This document shows, in pieces, positions 1-6,041 of a DNA stretch of 6,415 nt (positions within the stretch are counted from its first letter, which is position 1; every line of letters starts with the position of its first letter). The stretch covers positions 1 through 6,415 of the forward strand of contig JASLJP010000219.1 in assembly GCA_030152425.1 (NCBI GenBank). The letters are read 5' to 3'. The notes below the pieces were generated by a model, which was not told where the DNA came from, made no database searches, and saw only the letters and a list, made by a program, of their open reading frames with translations. The stretch is from Aquirhabdus sp. GTDB lineage: Bacteria; Pseudomonadota; Gammaproteobacteria; Pseudomonadales; Moraxellaceae. Made by a program: the position numbers and the translations under genes.

Positions 1-1
1 C

Positions 2-967
2 CCGTGGCAAGAACAGGCCGGCACGCTGCTGACCACCGTCGCTGGCATGGAGCGCTGCTTCTTTGCCAACAGCGGTGCAGAAGCCAACGAAGCCGCGATC
101 AAACTGGCGCGTATGAGTGCCTACAACAAAGGCATCAGCACCCCTAAAATCATCGTCATGGAAAAATCATTTCATGGCCGTACGTTGGCGACCCTGTCTG
201 CCACCGGTAATGAAAAAGTACAAAAAGGCTTTGCGCCACTGGTCGAAGGTTTCCTACGCGTGCCCTTTGGTGACGTGGCGGCCATCGAACAACTGGCCAA
301 AGATCACAGCGATATTGTCGCGATCTTGGTCGAACCGATCCAAGGTGAAGGTGGCGTCAATACGGCTCCGCAAGGCTTCGTCTATCTCGAAGAACTGCGT
401 GCGCTGTGCGACCAGCACGACTGGCTACTGATGCTGGACGAGATCCAGACCGGCAACGGCCGCACCGGACAGTACTTTGCCTATCAACACACCGGTATCA
501 AACCCGATGTACTGACCACTGCCAAAGGTCTGGGCAATGGCTTTCCAGTCGGTGCCTGCTTGGTGCGTGATAAAGCACGCGACCTGTTTGCCCCCGGCAA
601 CCACGGCTCAACCTTTGGCGGTACACCGCTGGCTTGTCGCACCGTCTACGCGGTGATCGATGCCATTCAAAAAGAGAAAGCCGTGGAAAACGCGGCGTTG
701 GTCGGTGGCTACCTGAAAGACTGCTTTACCCAAGAGCTGGCACCGCTCGGCGTGACCGTCCGTGGCTTTGGCATGATGCTCGGCATCGAACTGCCGCGCC
801 CCTGCGGCGAACTGGTCGCGGTGGCACGCGATGAGCATCACCTGATCATCAACGTCACAGCAGACAACGTGATCCGTCTACTGCCCGCGCTGAATCTGAC
901 CCGTGCCGATGCCGATGAACTCATCACGCGCGTGGTCGCGTTGGTCAAAGCGTTTTTGGCCGCCTAA
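2..967 (+). CDS. argD: Acetylornithine/succinyldiaminopimelate aminotransferase, 5'-truncated by the window edge
   Basis: This is a PLP-dependent class-III aminotransferase. ArgD converts N-acetylglutamate semialdehyde to N-acetylornithine in arginine synthesis and often also serves the lysine/DAP pathway in the cytoplasm. The reading frame is open from base 2 and gives 321 codons, so about 80 N-terminal residues of a roughly 400-residue family protein are missing. Family landmarks run in order. Counted from the Met at 47, they are the SGAEANEAA phosphate-binding loop (residues 9-17), SFHGRT (41-46), the EPIQGEGG stretch (97-103), DEIQTGNGRTG with the PLP-ring Asp131, the PLP Schiff-base lysine K160 in TTAKGLGNGFPVGA (codon 524-526), and GSTFGGTPLAC with Thr189. 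The Met at 47 lies inside the conserved fold and is not the real start. The paralogous succinylornithine (AstC/AruC) or ornithine aminotransferases cannot be excluded from motifs alone. The gene ends 14 bp before a strong terminator. Confidence 0.87.
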   Translation, partial: PWQEQAGTLLTTVAGMERCFFANSGAEANEAAIKLARMSAYNKGISTPKIIVMEKSFHGRTLATLSATGNEKVQKGFAPLVEGFLRVPFGDVAAIEQLAKDHSDIVAILVEPIQGEGGVNTAPQGFVYLEELRALCDQHDWLLMLDEIQTGNGRTGQYFAYQHTGIKPDVLTTAKGLGNGFPVGACLVRDKARDLFAPGNHGSTFGGTPLACRTVYAVIDAIQKEKAVENAALVGGYLKDCFTQELAPLGVTVRGFGMMLGIELPRPCGELVAVARDEHHLIINVTADNVIRLLPALNLTRADADELITRVVALVKAFLAA

Positions 968-980
968 GCCTACACCCGCG

Positions 981-1018
981 CATAAAAAACCACCCCGCAG
1001 CGGGGTGGTTTTTTTATG
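981..1018. terminator. Bidirectional Rho-independent terminator between convergent argD and lysR-type gene
   Basis: A GC-rich 8-bp stem (990-997 pairing with 1001-1008, three-base loop CAG) is flanked by six A on the left (984-989) and seven T on the right (1009-1015). Read on either strand it is a stem followed by a T-run. It lies 14 bp after the argD stop and 13 bp after the stop of the convergent regulator gene, so it can end transcription from both sides. Confidence 0.93.
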
Positions 1019-1030
1019 CTTGAGTGCGGA

Positions 1031-1939
1031 TCAGATGACCGGCATATGACTAAAATACTGCTGCAGCGTCTCGATACAGCGCACGACCTTGAGCGGCTGC
1101 TCGCGGCGCAAGGTGATGGCATAGACCGTATAGCGGGGCTGTAACTCCCAATCTGGCAAGACTTCGACCATCTCACCGTCATTAAAATACTGTGGGATAT
1201 CGACCGATAATAGCGCCGAGATGCCGTGGCCTTTGGCGACCAGCGAGCGCATCAAAAACACATTGTTGGTCTGCACGCGCGACTGGACACGGATGCGCTG
1301 CTCTTCTCCCGTAATGCGGTGACGTAGGCGCCGCTCTAACGGGTCTTTGGCCAAAGTCAGACCAATCATGTCGTGGTTAGCCAGATCGGCAGGCGTGGTA
1401 ATCGGCGGATGACTGTTGATGTATTCAGGCGAAGCGCAGAGGATCAAGCGCGCTTCGGCCATGGGCCGGGCGATCAGGCTGGAGTCGGCCAGACCCGGGC
1501 TCATCCGCACCGCGATGTCGATGCGCTCTTCGATCAGATCAATATAACGATTGTCCGCTTCAAAGTGGACATTGAGGCTGGGATGGGCTTGCAGCCAACT
1601 GGATAAGGCAGGCAAAACGTGGTTAACCCCCAGTTCCGGGGTCGTGGCGATGCGCAGATCGCCCACCAGCTCATCGCGCAGCTCATTCAGTCTGACCCGA
1701 CCGCGTTTGGCAGCCAGCACCATCTCGTTGCAGCTTTCATAAAACACACTGCCCGCTTCGGTCAGGCTTAGTTTACGCGTCGAGCGGTGCAGTAATGCGG
1801 TGCCCATCTCGTGCTCCAGCAAACGGATTTGCTGACTCACCGCACTGGTGGTAATGCCTAATTCGCGGGCAGCGCCGCTGAATGATCCTCTATCGACCAC
1901 ACTGACAAAGATCGCCATACTGCGTAAATTATCGAGCAT
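1031..1939 (-). CDS. LysR-family transcriptional regulator
   Basis: This is a 302-residue DNA-binding regulator of typical LysR length. Residues 1-60 are the winged helix-turn-helix, with FVSVVDRGSFSGAARELGIT followed by TSAVSQQIRLLEHEMGTALLHRSTRKLSLTEAG split across the recognition helix and wing. Residues 90-300 form the periplasmic-binding-protein-like effector domain, with LRIATTPELG at its first strand. The ATG at 1939 is preferred: it gives the usual short N-terminus before the HTH, and AGGTGG lies 11 nt and AGGA 3 nt upstream. A GTG at 1954 is in frame (five residues longer), but it falls inside that AGGTGG and has no ribosome site of its own. The gene follows nlpD by about 65 bp in the same direction with no terminator between, so it may be read from the surE–nlpD transcript or from an unseen promoter inside nlpD. 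No divergent partner gene is present, so the target and inducer are unknown. The wing sequence resembles the CrgA/DhTR-like branch, which is only a loose placement. Confidence 0.92.
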   Translation of the reverse strand: MLDNLRSMAIFVSVVDRGSFSGAARELGITTSAVSQQIRLLEHEMGTALLHRSTRKLSLTEAGSVFYESCNEMVLAAKRGRVRLNELRDELVGDLRIATTPELGVNHVLPALSSWLQAHPSLNVHFEADNRYIDLIEERIDIAVRMSPGLADSSLIARPMAEARLILCASPEYINSHPPITTPADLANHDMIGLTLAKDPLERRLRHRITGEEQRIRVQSRVQTNNVFLMRSLVAKGHGISALLSVDIPQYFNDGEMVEVLPDWELQPRYTVYAITLRREQPLKVVRCIETLQQYFSHMPVI

Positions 1940-2004
1940 ACGTCCTGTTTCCACCTAAACCACCGTCAACGCCTTTGCTGACACCCACGCCCTGATATTC
2001 ATCC

Positions 2005-2844
2005 TTAGCGCTGCGGTAATACTAAACTAGGATCCATCGGTTTACCATTCAAGCGGACTTGAAACTCCAACATCACGCGATTGGTGCCCGACGAGCCCAT
2101 TTCGGCGATCTGCTGACCCGCGGTTACTTTGGTTTTTTCTTGCACCAGCAGGCGCTGGTTATGCGCATAGGCGGTGATATAGCCATTGCTATGCTGTACC
2201 AAGATCAGATTGCCATACTCGGCCAGACCATTGCTGGCATAAATCACCGTCCCATCTGCTGCCGCATAAACCGGATCACCGACATTGCCACTAAAGCGTA
2301 TACCTTTGACTTGACGGGTCAAATCAAAGCGCTGGGTCACAGCCGCATTGGTCGGCCAGCGCCAGGCGATCGTCCCGTAGGCGGATGCTGCACTTGCCAC
2401 GGCACTGGCATTGCTCGAAGGCGGCAACGTGGTGCTGCCCAAAGGCTGCGCCTTCAGCGGTGCAGCAGCGGCAATCGGCGCCGCTTGCGGACGTGGGCTG
2501 GAACCTGTAGCCACCAAACGCAGACGCTGACCGACATGAATCACATAGTCACTGCCGATCTGATTGAGTCGGGCGATATTTTGATAGTCCAGATTATAGC
2601 GATTAGCGATCTTGGACAGTGAATCATCCTTCTGCACGGTATAGAACGTCGGCACGGCCACAGCCGCCTGACCATTGCCACGCGGTGGGGTCGGTGCAGA
2701 GGCACAGCCGACCATCGCGACGGTCAGTCCGACGATCACGCCCAAGCTGATCGCACGCAGGGGGGCTGGAGAGACGATGCTGCGCAAGGTCTGTGACGGG
2801 GCTGCTGCGTCCAAAGGCCGCGTATGGTGTGCTAAATAAGACAA
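2005..2844 (-). CDS. nlpD: NlpD-like murein hydrolase activator (LysM + degenerate LytM/M23 lipoprotein)
   Basis: The product is an envelope lipoprotein expected to activate a periplasmic amidase (AmiC in E. coli) during septum splitting. Numbered from the TTG at 2844 (279 aa), it has a hydrophobic segment (about 31-46) ending in a lipobox-like MVGC with Cys47. A LysM peptidoglycan-binding domain follows (about 67-111, FYTVQKDDSLSKIANRYNL). Then comes an Ala/Pro/Ser linker (112-157) and an M23 domain (about 160-279) ending in the NlpD-like PLVLPQR-type tail (SLVLPQR here). The zinc site is degenerate: where active LytM enzymes have HxGxD and HxH, this protein has V179, R183, M258 and E260, and only the YAHN His228 is kept. 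This argues for an activator and not an enzyme. Start choice: TTG 2844 has AGAGGA 7 nt upstream. The longer GTG start at 2892 (295 aa) has no visible ribosome site. A TTG at 2787 would give a neater signal peptide but also lacks one. It lies downstream of surE, as in other gammaproteobacteria. Confidence 0.9.
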   Translation of the reverse strand: MSYLAHHTRPLDAAAPSQTLRSIVSPAPLRAISLGVIVGLTVAMVGCASAPTPPRGNGQAAVAVPTFYTVQKDDSLSKIANRYNLDYQNIARLNQIGSDYVIHVGQRLRLVATGSSPRPQAAPIAAAAPLKAQPLGSTTLPPSSNASAVASAASAYGTIAWRWPTNAAVTQRFDLTRQVKGIRFSGNVGDPVYAAADGTVIYASNGLAEYGNLILVQHSNGYITAYAHNQRLLVQEKTKVTAGQQIAEMGSSGTNRVMLEFQVRLNGKPMDPSLVLPQR

Positions 2845-2851
2845 TCTTCTA

Positions 2852-2857
2852 TCCTCT
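2852..2857 (-). promoter_or_regulatory. Ribosome binding site supporting the TTG start of nlpD
   Basis: On the minus strand AGAGGA lies 7 nt before the TTG at 2844-2842. No comparable site precedes the in-frame GTG at 2892, whose upstream sequence is AT-rich (GATTTAATTTT). This site is the main reason for preferring the shorter NlpD. Confidence 0.5.
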
Positions 2858-2944
2858 TTTTCGATGAGTGATTCGACATGATCCCGAATCACAAAATTAA
2901 ATCATTGCCTGCCATAAACCGCCCTGACAGCGGCACTGATCAGC

Positions 2945-3781
2945 TCAGCACGGATGCTCCGACAGTGCCTGTTTTAAACCGACTAGCGTCGAATAACCAG
3001 TCGCATCGAGGCGAATGGGGGTAATACTCACAAATCCATCATCCAATGCTGCAAAATCCGTACGAAATTGCGCTTTAGATGCAATGCCAGATTGATTATT
3101 GATGATCTCTTGCGCTGGTAAATTCAGCACATGATCCTGACCCAATGGGTCGCCAGATTTGCCCACCCAATACATCTTGCGTCCGCGCGGATCGATCTCG
3201 CTATAGACCGGTTGCGAGACATCGCGCACCCCCATGCGCGTCACCTCGACATGGCGTAGCTCGGCAAGGCTTGCCACATCAGGGATATTGATATTCAGGA
3301 TATGGCCGGATGCAAGCGCGGGCACCCCTTTGGCCACAAAGTCACGCACCCATGCCGCCGCCACGCGAAAATGGGCGATGTCACGGTATTGCTTGGCGTG
3401 TAGACCCACCAGCGACACCGCAAGGGCGGGCAAGGGCATACCGCGCCCCTCGAAGGCTGCACCGATGGTGCCTGAATAGAGCACATCATCGCCCATATTG
3501 GCACCGGCATTGATGCCACTGATGACCAGATCAAACTGCTCGGCAAACAAGCCATTGAGCCCGATATACACACAGTCGGCGGGGAAGCCATTGACTGCCC
3601 AATAGCCATTGGCCAACTGTACCGGATGCAGCGGACGATCCAAGGTCAGCGCACTGGACGAGCCGCTGCGCTCACTCTCGGGCGCGACGACCGTCACCTC
3701 GGCGATCTCGGTCAAAGCCTGCGCCAATGCAGCAAGCCCCGGCGCCAACACGCCATCATCGTTACTCAGTAAAATTTTCAA
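2945..3781 (-). CDS. surE: 5'/3'-nucleotidase (stationary-phase survival protein) SurE
   Basis: SurE is a cytoplasmic metal-dependent phosphatase that removes phosphate from 5' and 3' nucleoside monophosphates and, in some species, short polyphosphate. The N-terminus MKILLSNDDG is the family signature and fixes the start at a TTG codon (3781-3779). The metal ligands known from the family are all visible: D8, D9, S39 in ESERSGSSS and N95 in NAGANMGDD. The nucleotide/fold motifs GFPADCV (65-71), SGTIGAAFEG (103-112) and LNINIPDV (162-169) are in place, as is the C-terminal TDFAALDDGFVSITPI (241-256). Length is 278 aa against about 250 in E. coli. The excess sits mainly around residues 211-240, between YWVG and TDF. 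The ribosome site before the TTG is weak (GAGACAGAG). The next gene downstream is nlpD; pcm, which often lies between them, is absent. Confidence 0.96.
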   Translation of the reverse strand: MKILLSNDDGVLAPGLAALAQALTEIAEVTVVAPESERSGSSSALTLDRPLHPVQLANGYWAVNGFPADCVYIGLNGLFAEQFDLVISGINAGANMGDDVLYSGTIGAAFEGRGMPLPALAVSLVGLHAKQYRDIAHFRVAAAWVRDFVAKGVPALASGHILNINIPDVASLAELRHVEVTRMGVRDVSQPVYSEIDPRGRKMYWVGKSGDPLGQDHVLNLPAQEIINNQSGIASKAQFRTDFAALDDGFVSITPIRLDATGYSTLVGLKQALSEHPC

Positions 3782-3798
3782 TGCTCTGTCTCATACGA

Positions 3799-3806
3799 CT
3801 TATATA
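3799..3806 (-). promoter_or_regulatory. Possible -10 element for surE
   Basis: On the minus strand the bases read TATATAAG, offering TATATA or TATAAG as a -10 hexamer 17-19 nt before the surE TTG. That would leave a very short 5' leader. No convincing -35 hexamer lies 16-18 bp further upstream (GTATAC or TGGTAT occupy those places), so this is a weak call. Confidence 0.3.
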
Positions 3807-3883
3807 GACCACGACGTCCATGTATACCACATCTACGACACCGACCGCTTGTACGCGGCCATTCCCCAAACAATCCCACAAAA

Positions 3884-3904
3884 ACACAGTGTTAACACGC
3901 GTGT
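3884..3904. repeat. Cluster of three overlapping/adjacent ACAC–GTGT palindromes, candidate operator
   Basis: Within 21 bp the half-sites ACAC and GTGT alternate (ACAC, GTGT, ACAC, GTGT) separated by A, TA and GC. This makes three perfect symmetric units: ACACAGTGT (3884-3892), GTGTTAACAC (3889-3898) and ACACGCGTGT (3895-3904). It lies in the divergent intergenic region between surE (about 100 bp away) and the small exported-protein gene (about 100 bp away). No T-run follows, so it is not a terminator. A binding site for a dimeric regulator is an inference from symmetry and position only. Confidence 0.45.
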
Positions 3905-3971
3905 CTACAAAAATAATGCAAACTCGCCGCAAAATCCTCTCAAAACCAGCGCACACATCACGGCATAATAG

Positions 3972-3991
3972 CGGCTATCACTACATAGCCG
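3972..3991 (+). promoter_or_regulatory. 7-bp perfect stem-loop just upstream of the small exported-protein gene
   Basis: CGGCTAT (3972-3978) and ATAGCCG (3985-3991) are perfect reverse complements with a 6-base loop, ending 16 bp before the ATG at 4008. It could be a hairpin in the 5' untranslated RNA or a DNA operator. It has no downstream T-run, so it is not a standard terminator. The sequence between it and the ATG has no strong Shine-Dalgarno match. Confidence 0.4.
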
Positions 3992-4007
3992 ATACCCGAG
4001 TTATTAT

Positions 4008-4469
4008 ATGAATCGTATTCATCTCGCAACCAGCGCGATCACCACTGCCCTCTTGTCGATCTGCATCGTGTCAAATAGCTATGCCGCTACCCATCAGGCA
4101 GCCAGCAGCAAAGCCGCATCACCTGCCCAAGTGACCGTGGAAAAAGCGGCCAGCACCTCGCAAGAAGAAATCGCTGCGGTCGATGTCTTGAATGAGATTT
4201 GCCCGAATCTGCTCGGCACCAATAACAACAAGAACTTCCAAAAGGGCTATCGCAGCCTGATCGCCTATCTGCTGCCGACCATCAAGTATCCGGTCGAAGC
4301 CGTCGCGGCGATGCACAGTGACCCAGAATATATGAAGATTTACAGCGATGCACGCGTGCAGGCCTTGGCACAAAAACCAGATGACAATCGCGAAGTGTGC
4401 CTTGATGTACTGCGCTACCCAGCCAGCCAAAAAGGCGGTGCCAAAAACACCGTGGCCGCAGCGCGCTAA
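4008..4469 (+). CDS. Small exported (periplasmic) protein of unknown function
   Basis: This is a 153-residue protein with a Sec signal peptide: MNRIHLA, a hydrophobic core to about residue 21, and a likely signal peptidase I site after SNSYA (26/27). The mature part begins with a low-complexity Ala/Ser/Thr stretch (27-52). A compact, probably helical region follows (about 53-135), with EICPNLLG, a GYRSLIAYLLP segment, and REVCLDVLRYP near the end. The mature protein has exactly two cysteines, C65 and C131, which could form one disulfide in the periplasm. The tail is Lys/Ala-rich. I do not recognise an enzymatic motif. The ICP…LP…VCL pattern recalls small secreted proteins of unknown function in Acinetobacter/Moraxella, but that is a recollection not checked here. 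The gene stands alone between a divergent surE and its own terminator, with a hairpin in front of the ATG. Codon use looks like that of its neighbours. Confidence 0.82.
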   Translation: MNRIHLATSAITTALLSICIVSNSYAATHQAASSKAASPAQVTVEKAASTSQEEIAAVDVLNEICPNLLGTNNNKNFQKGYRSLIAYLLPTIKYPVEAVAAMHSDPEYMKIYSDARVQALAQKPDDNREVCLDVLRYPASQKGGAKNTVAAAR

Positions 4470-4494
4470 TACCGCGCCCCAACGCCGGTCTCTC

Positions 4495-4532
4495 AATCAG
4501 CACGCCGAAGATTCGGTCGTGCTGATTTTTTT
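4495..4532 (+). terminator. Rho-independent terminator after the small exported-protein gene
   Basis: A 10-bp stem (AATCAGCACG 4495-4504 with 4518-4527) continues inward as CCGA/TCGG with one bulged T and an AGAT loop. It is followed by a T-run (4526-4532). It begins 26 bp after the stop codon at 4467-4469 and separates this gene from the roxA-like gene downstream. Confidence 0.92.
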
Positions 4533-4587
4533 AGCCCGGCATTCGACCCATCCTACGCCGCCGCCCACTTCCACACGGTCTTTGCGA

Positions 4588-4593
4588 TATAAT
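4588..4593 (+). promoter_or_regulatory. Consensus -10 box of the roxA-like gene promoter
   Basis: A perfect TATAAT lies 31 bp before the ATG at 4625 and just downstream of a terminator, so a fresh promoter is expected here. The -35 position (17-bp spacing) reads CCACTT, a poor match. The box overlaps the in-frame ATG at 4592, so a transcript from this promoter would start around 4600 and could not use that ATG. Confidence 0.6.
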
Positions 4594-4624
4594 GGCGGTC
4601 AATTTTTTCAAACGACCGTGCAAC

Positions 4625-5782
4625 ATGACTCAACTCCTCGGCAACATCTCGATCGATACCTTTTTGAGCGAGTACTGGCAAAAGAAACCACTGCTGATCA
4701 AAAACGCCATGCCCCACATCAAAGGGCTACTCGAACCTGCAGATATCAAGGAGCTGGCTCTTGAGGAAGACGTGCAAGCGCGCCTGCTGCTGCAAAACCC
4801 CAAAAATCCGGAACAATGGCGCGTCAAACGGTCACCGTTTACGGCCACTGACCTCAAAAACCTGCCGCCCCTGCATACCTTGCTGGTGCAAGCCGTCGAT
4901 CATTGGTCGCTGGATGTGGCGAATCTGTGGCAGTTATTCGACTTTATCCCGCAATGGCGTCGGGATGATGTGATGGTGTCCTATGCCCCCAAAGGAGGCT
5001 CAGTCGGCCGTCACTTTGACCAGTACGATGTATTTCTGGTGCAGGGTCATGGCCGCCGCCGCTGGCAACTCGGCCAATGGTGCGACAGCACGACTGACCT
5101 CGTACCCGATCAGCCGCTGCGCCTGCTCCCCGAGATGACGGATGTTTTTTTTGACGAAATCCTAGATGTCGGCGATGTGCTGTATGTGCCGCCTAAACTG
5201 GCACACTATGGTGTGGCGGAAGACGACTGTCTGACCTACTCATTTGGCTTTCGCATGCCCAATGCCGCGCAGATGCTAGAACGCGTCGTTGATCATGTGA
5301 TCGGTCATGCCGATCTGCAACTGCCTGTCGCCGATCCACGGCTAGGAGCCGGACCTGCCGGACTCATCAGCCATGCCGAAATCGAGACCCTGCGTCTGCA
5401 ACTGATCGAAGCGCTGCAAAACACCCTACACCATCCCGAATACTTCCACGATGCGATCTTGCCCCTGCTCAGCGAGTCACGCGATGCCGACAATCTCCCC
5501 GAAGGCTTTGGCATCGCCACCAGTGAGCTCAAGCAAGCCCTGAATAGCGGCGCCACCCTGCAGCGCGAACCAGCAGGCCGTTTGGTCTATGTCAAACAAG
5601 GTGAGGAGCTGGAATTTTGGTGGAATGGCGAACCGGTCGATGTCGCAGCGGCTCAAGCCCCGCTGGCACAGCATATTGCCGATGGTCGTCAACTCGCCAA
5701 GGCAGACATCCAACCTGCCGACTTTGAGTTTTTGATCGACTGGATCGGTGAAGGCCGCGTGATTTTAAATGAAGTAGAGTAA
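4625..5782 (+). CDS. roxA: Ribosomal oxygenase, YcfD/RoxA-like (50S ribosomal protein L16 arginine 3-hydroxylase)
   Basis: This is a cupin/JmjC-type Fe(II)/2-oxoglutarate dioxygenase. The E. coli homologue YcfD hydroxylates an arginine of ribosomal protein L16, using O2 and 2-oxoglutarate. Numbered from the ATG at 4625 (385 aa; E. coli YcfD is 373), the iron triad is H130 and D132 in GRHFDQYDVFLVQ and H194 in YVPPKLAHYGVAED. Arg145, in the cluster R144-R146, lies where YcfD binds the 2OG carboxylate. SYAPKGGSVG (119-128) and the tract LTYSFGFR (203-210) complete the barrel. Residues 211-385 match the helical dimerisation and winged-helix tail of this family. An in-frame ATG at 4592 would add 11 residues. 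It is rejected because a consensus -10 box sits on it, and because MTQLLG followed directly by the DTFLSEYWQKKPLLIKNA segment is the expected N-terminus. The ribosome site before 4625 is weak. The gene is monocistronic, with its own promoter and terminator. Confidence 0.92.
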   Translation: MTQLLGNISIDTFLSEYWQKKPLLIKNAMPHIKGLLEPADIKELALEEDVQARLLLQNPKNPEQWRVKRSPFTATDLKNLPPLHTLLVQAVDHWSLDVANLWQLFDFIPQWRRDDVMVSYAPKGGSVGRHFDQYDVFLVQGHGRRRWQLGQWCDSTTDLVPDQPLRLLPEMTDVFFDEILDVGDVLYVPPKLAHYGVAEDDCLTYSFGFRMPNAAQMLERVVDHVIGHADLQLPVADPRLGAGPAGLISHAEIETLRLQLIEALQNTLHHPEYFHDAILPLLSESRDADNLPEGFGIATSELKQALNSGATLQREPAGRLVYVKQGEELEFWWNGEPVDVAAAQAPLAQHIADGRQLAKADIQPADFEFLIDWIGEGRVILNEVE

Positions 5783-5815
5783 GCCATAGCCTAGGGCTAC
5801 CCGACTGATCTACAC

Positions 5816-5858
5816 AGCGGGGCATTGCACATATCCATGGCAATGCCCCGCTTTTTTT
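5816..5858 (+). terminator. Rho-independent terminator after the roxA-like gene
   Basis: A 13-bp perfect stem (AGCGGGGCATTGC 5816-5828 with 5840-5852) encloses an 11-base loop and runs into seven T (5852-5858). It begins 33 bp after the stop codon at 5780-5782. Confidence 0.94.
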
Positions 5859-5965
5859 GGAGTACACTCAAGCAGGATAGAGGCTGGCAGATTGTGATGC
5901 CTAACCGAAAAAATAACCCGCATAAAACTGCAGGATTGACCTTGCTGACAAAAGTTGCCGAAGGC

Positions 5966-5993
5966 TTGACCAAGGGATAGGCGCAGCTTTCAT
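5966..5993 (+). promoter_or_regulatory. Tentative promoter for the acyl-CoA dehydrogenase gene
   Basis: TTGACC (5966-5971) and TTTCAT (5988-5993), with 16-bp spacing, match the sigma-70 hexamers at 5 and 4 of 6 bases. The pair sits about 50 bp before the coding start. A promoter is needed in this 259-bp gap because a terminator closes the previous gene. A second TTGACC at 5936-5941 has no usable -10. Nothing else is recognised in the gap. Confidence 0.25.
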
Positions 5994-6041
5994 GACAGCA
6001 TTGATCCTGTTTCCCACCACGACACCGATGGAATGATCATC

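Noticed and set aside
2059..2622. 187-codon plus-strand frame opposite nlpD
   Set aside because: It is antisense to the M23 and LysM domains, which are clearly coding on the other strand.
2832..2879. 15-codon minus-strand frame (ATG at 2879) ending just past the nlpD TTG start, as a possible coupled leader peptide
   Set aside because: The nearest purine-rich tract (GGGA) is only 2 nt from the ATG, and nothing indicates attenuation. It overlaps the alternative longer NlpD reading frame and is most simply chance.
3609..3968. 119-codon plus-strand frame across the surE start and the divergent gap
   Set aside because: More than half is antisense to the conserved SurE N-terminus, and the remainder is low-complexity intergenic sequence with no ribosome site.
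3782..4007. Sigma-70 promoter for the exported-protein gene (CATAAT 3964-3969 or AATAAT 3912-3917)
   Set aside because: Neither hexamer has an acceptable -35 at 16-18 bp spacing, so I could not choose a promoter.
4348..4764. 138-codon plus-strand frame running from inside the exported-protein gene into the roxA-like gene
   Set aside because: It crosses a strong terminator and a promoter, is rich in His/Thr/Arg/Pro, and resembles no protein; it is a frame shadow of the two flanking genes.
5787..5799. Small palindrome TAGCC-TAG-GGCTA after the roxA-like stop
   Set aside because: It is only 5 bp per arm and lies directly before a much stronger terminator; no separate role is supported.
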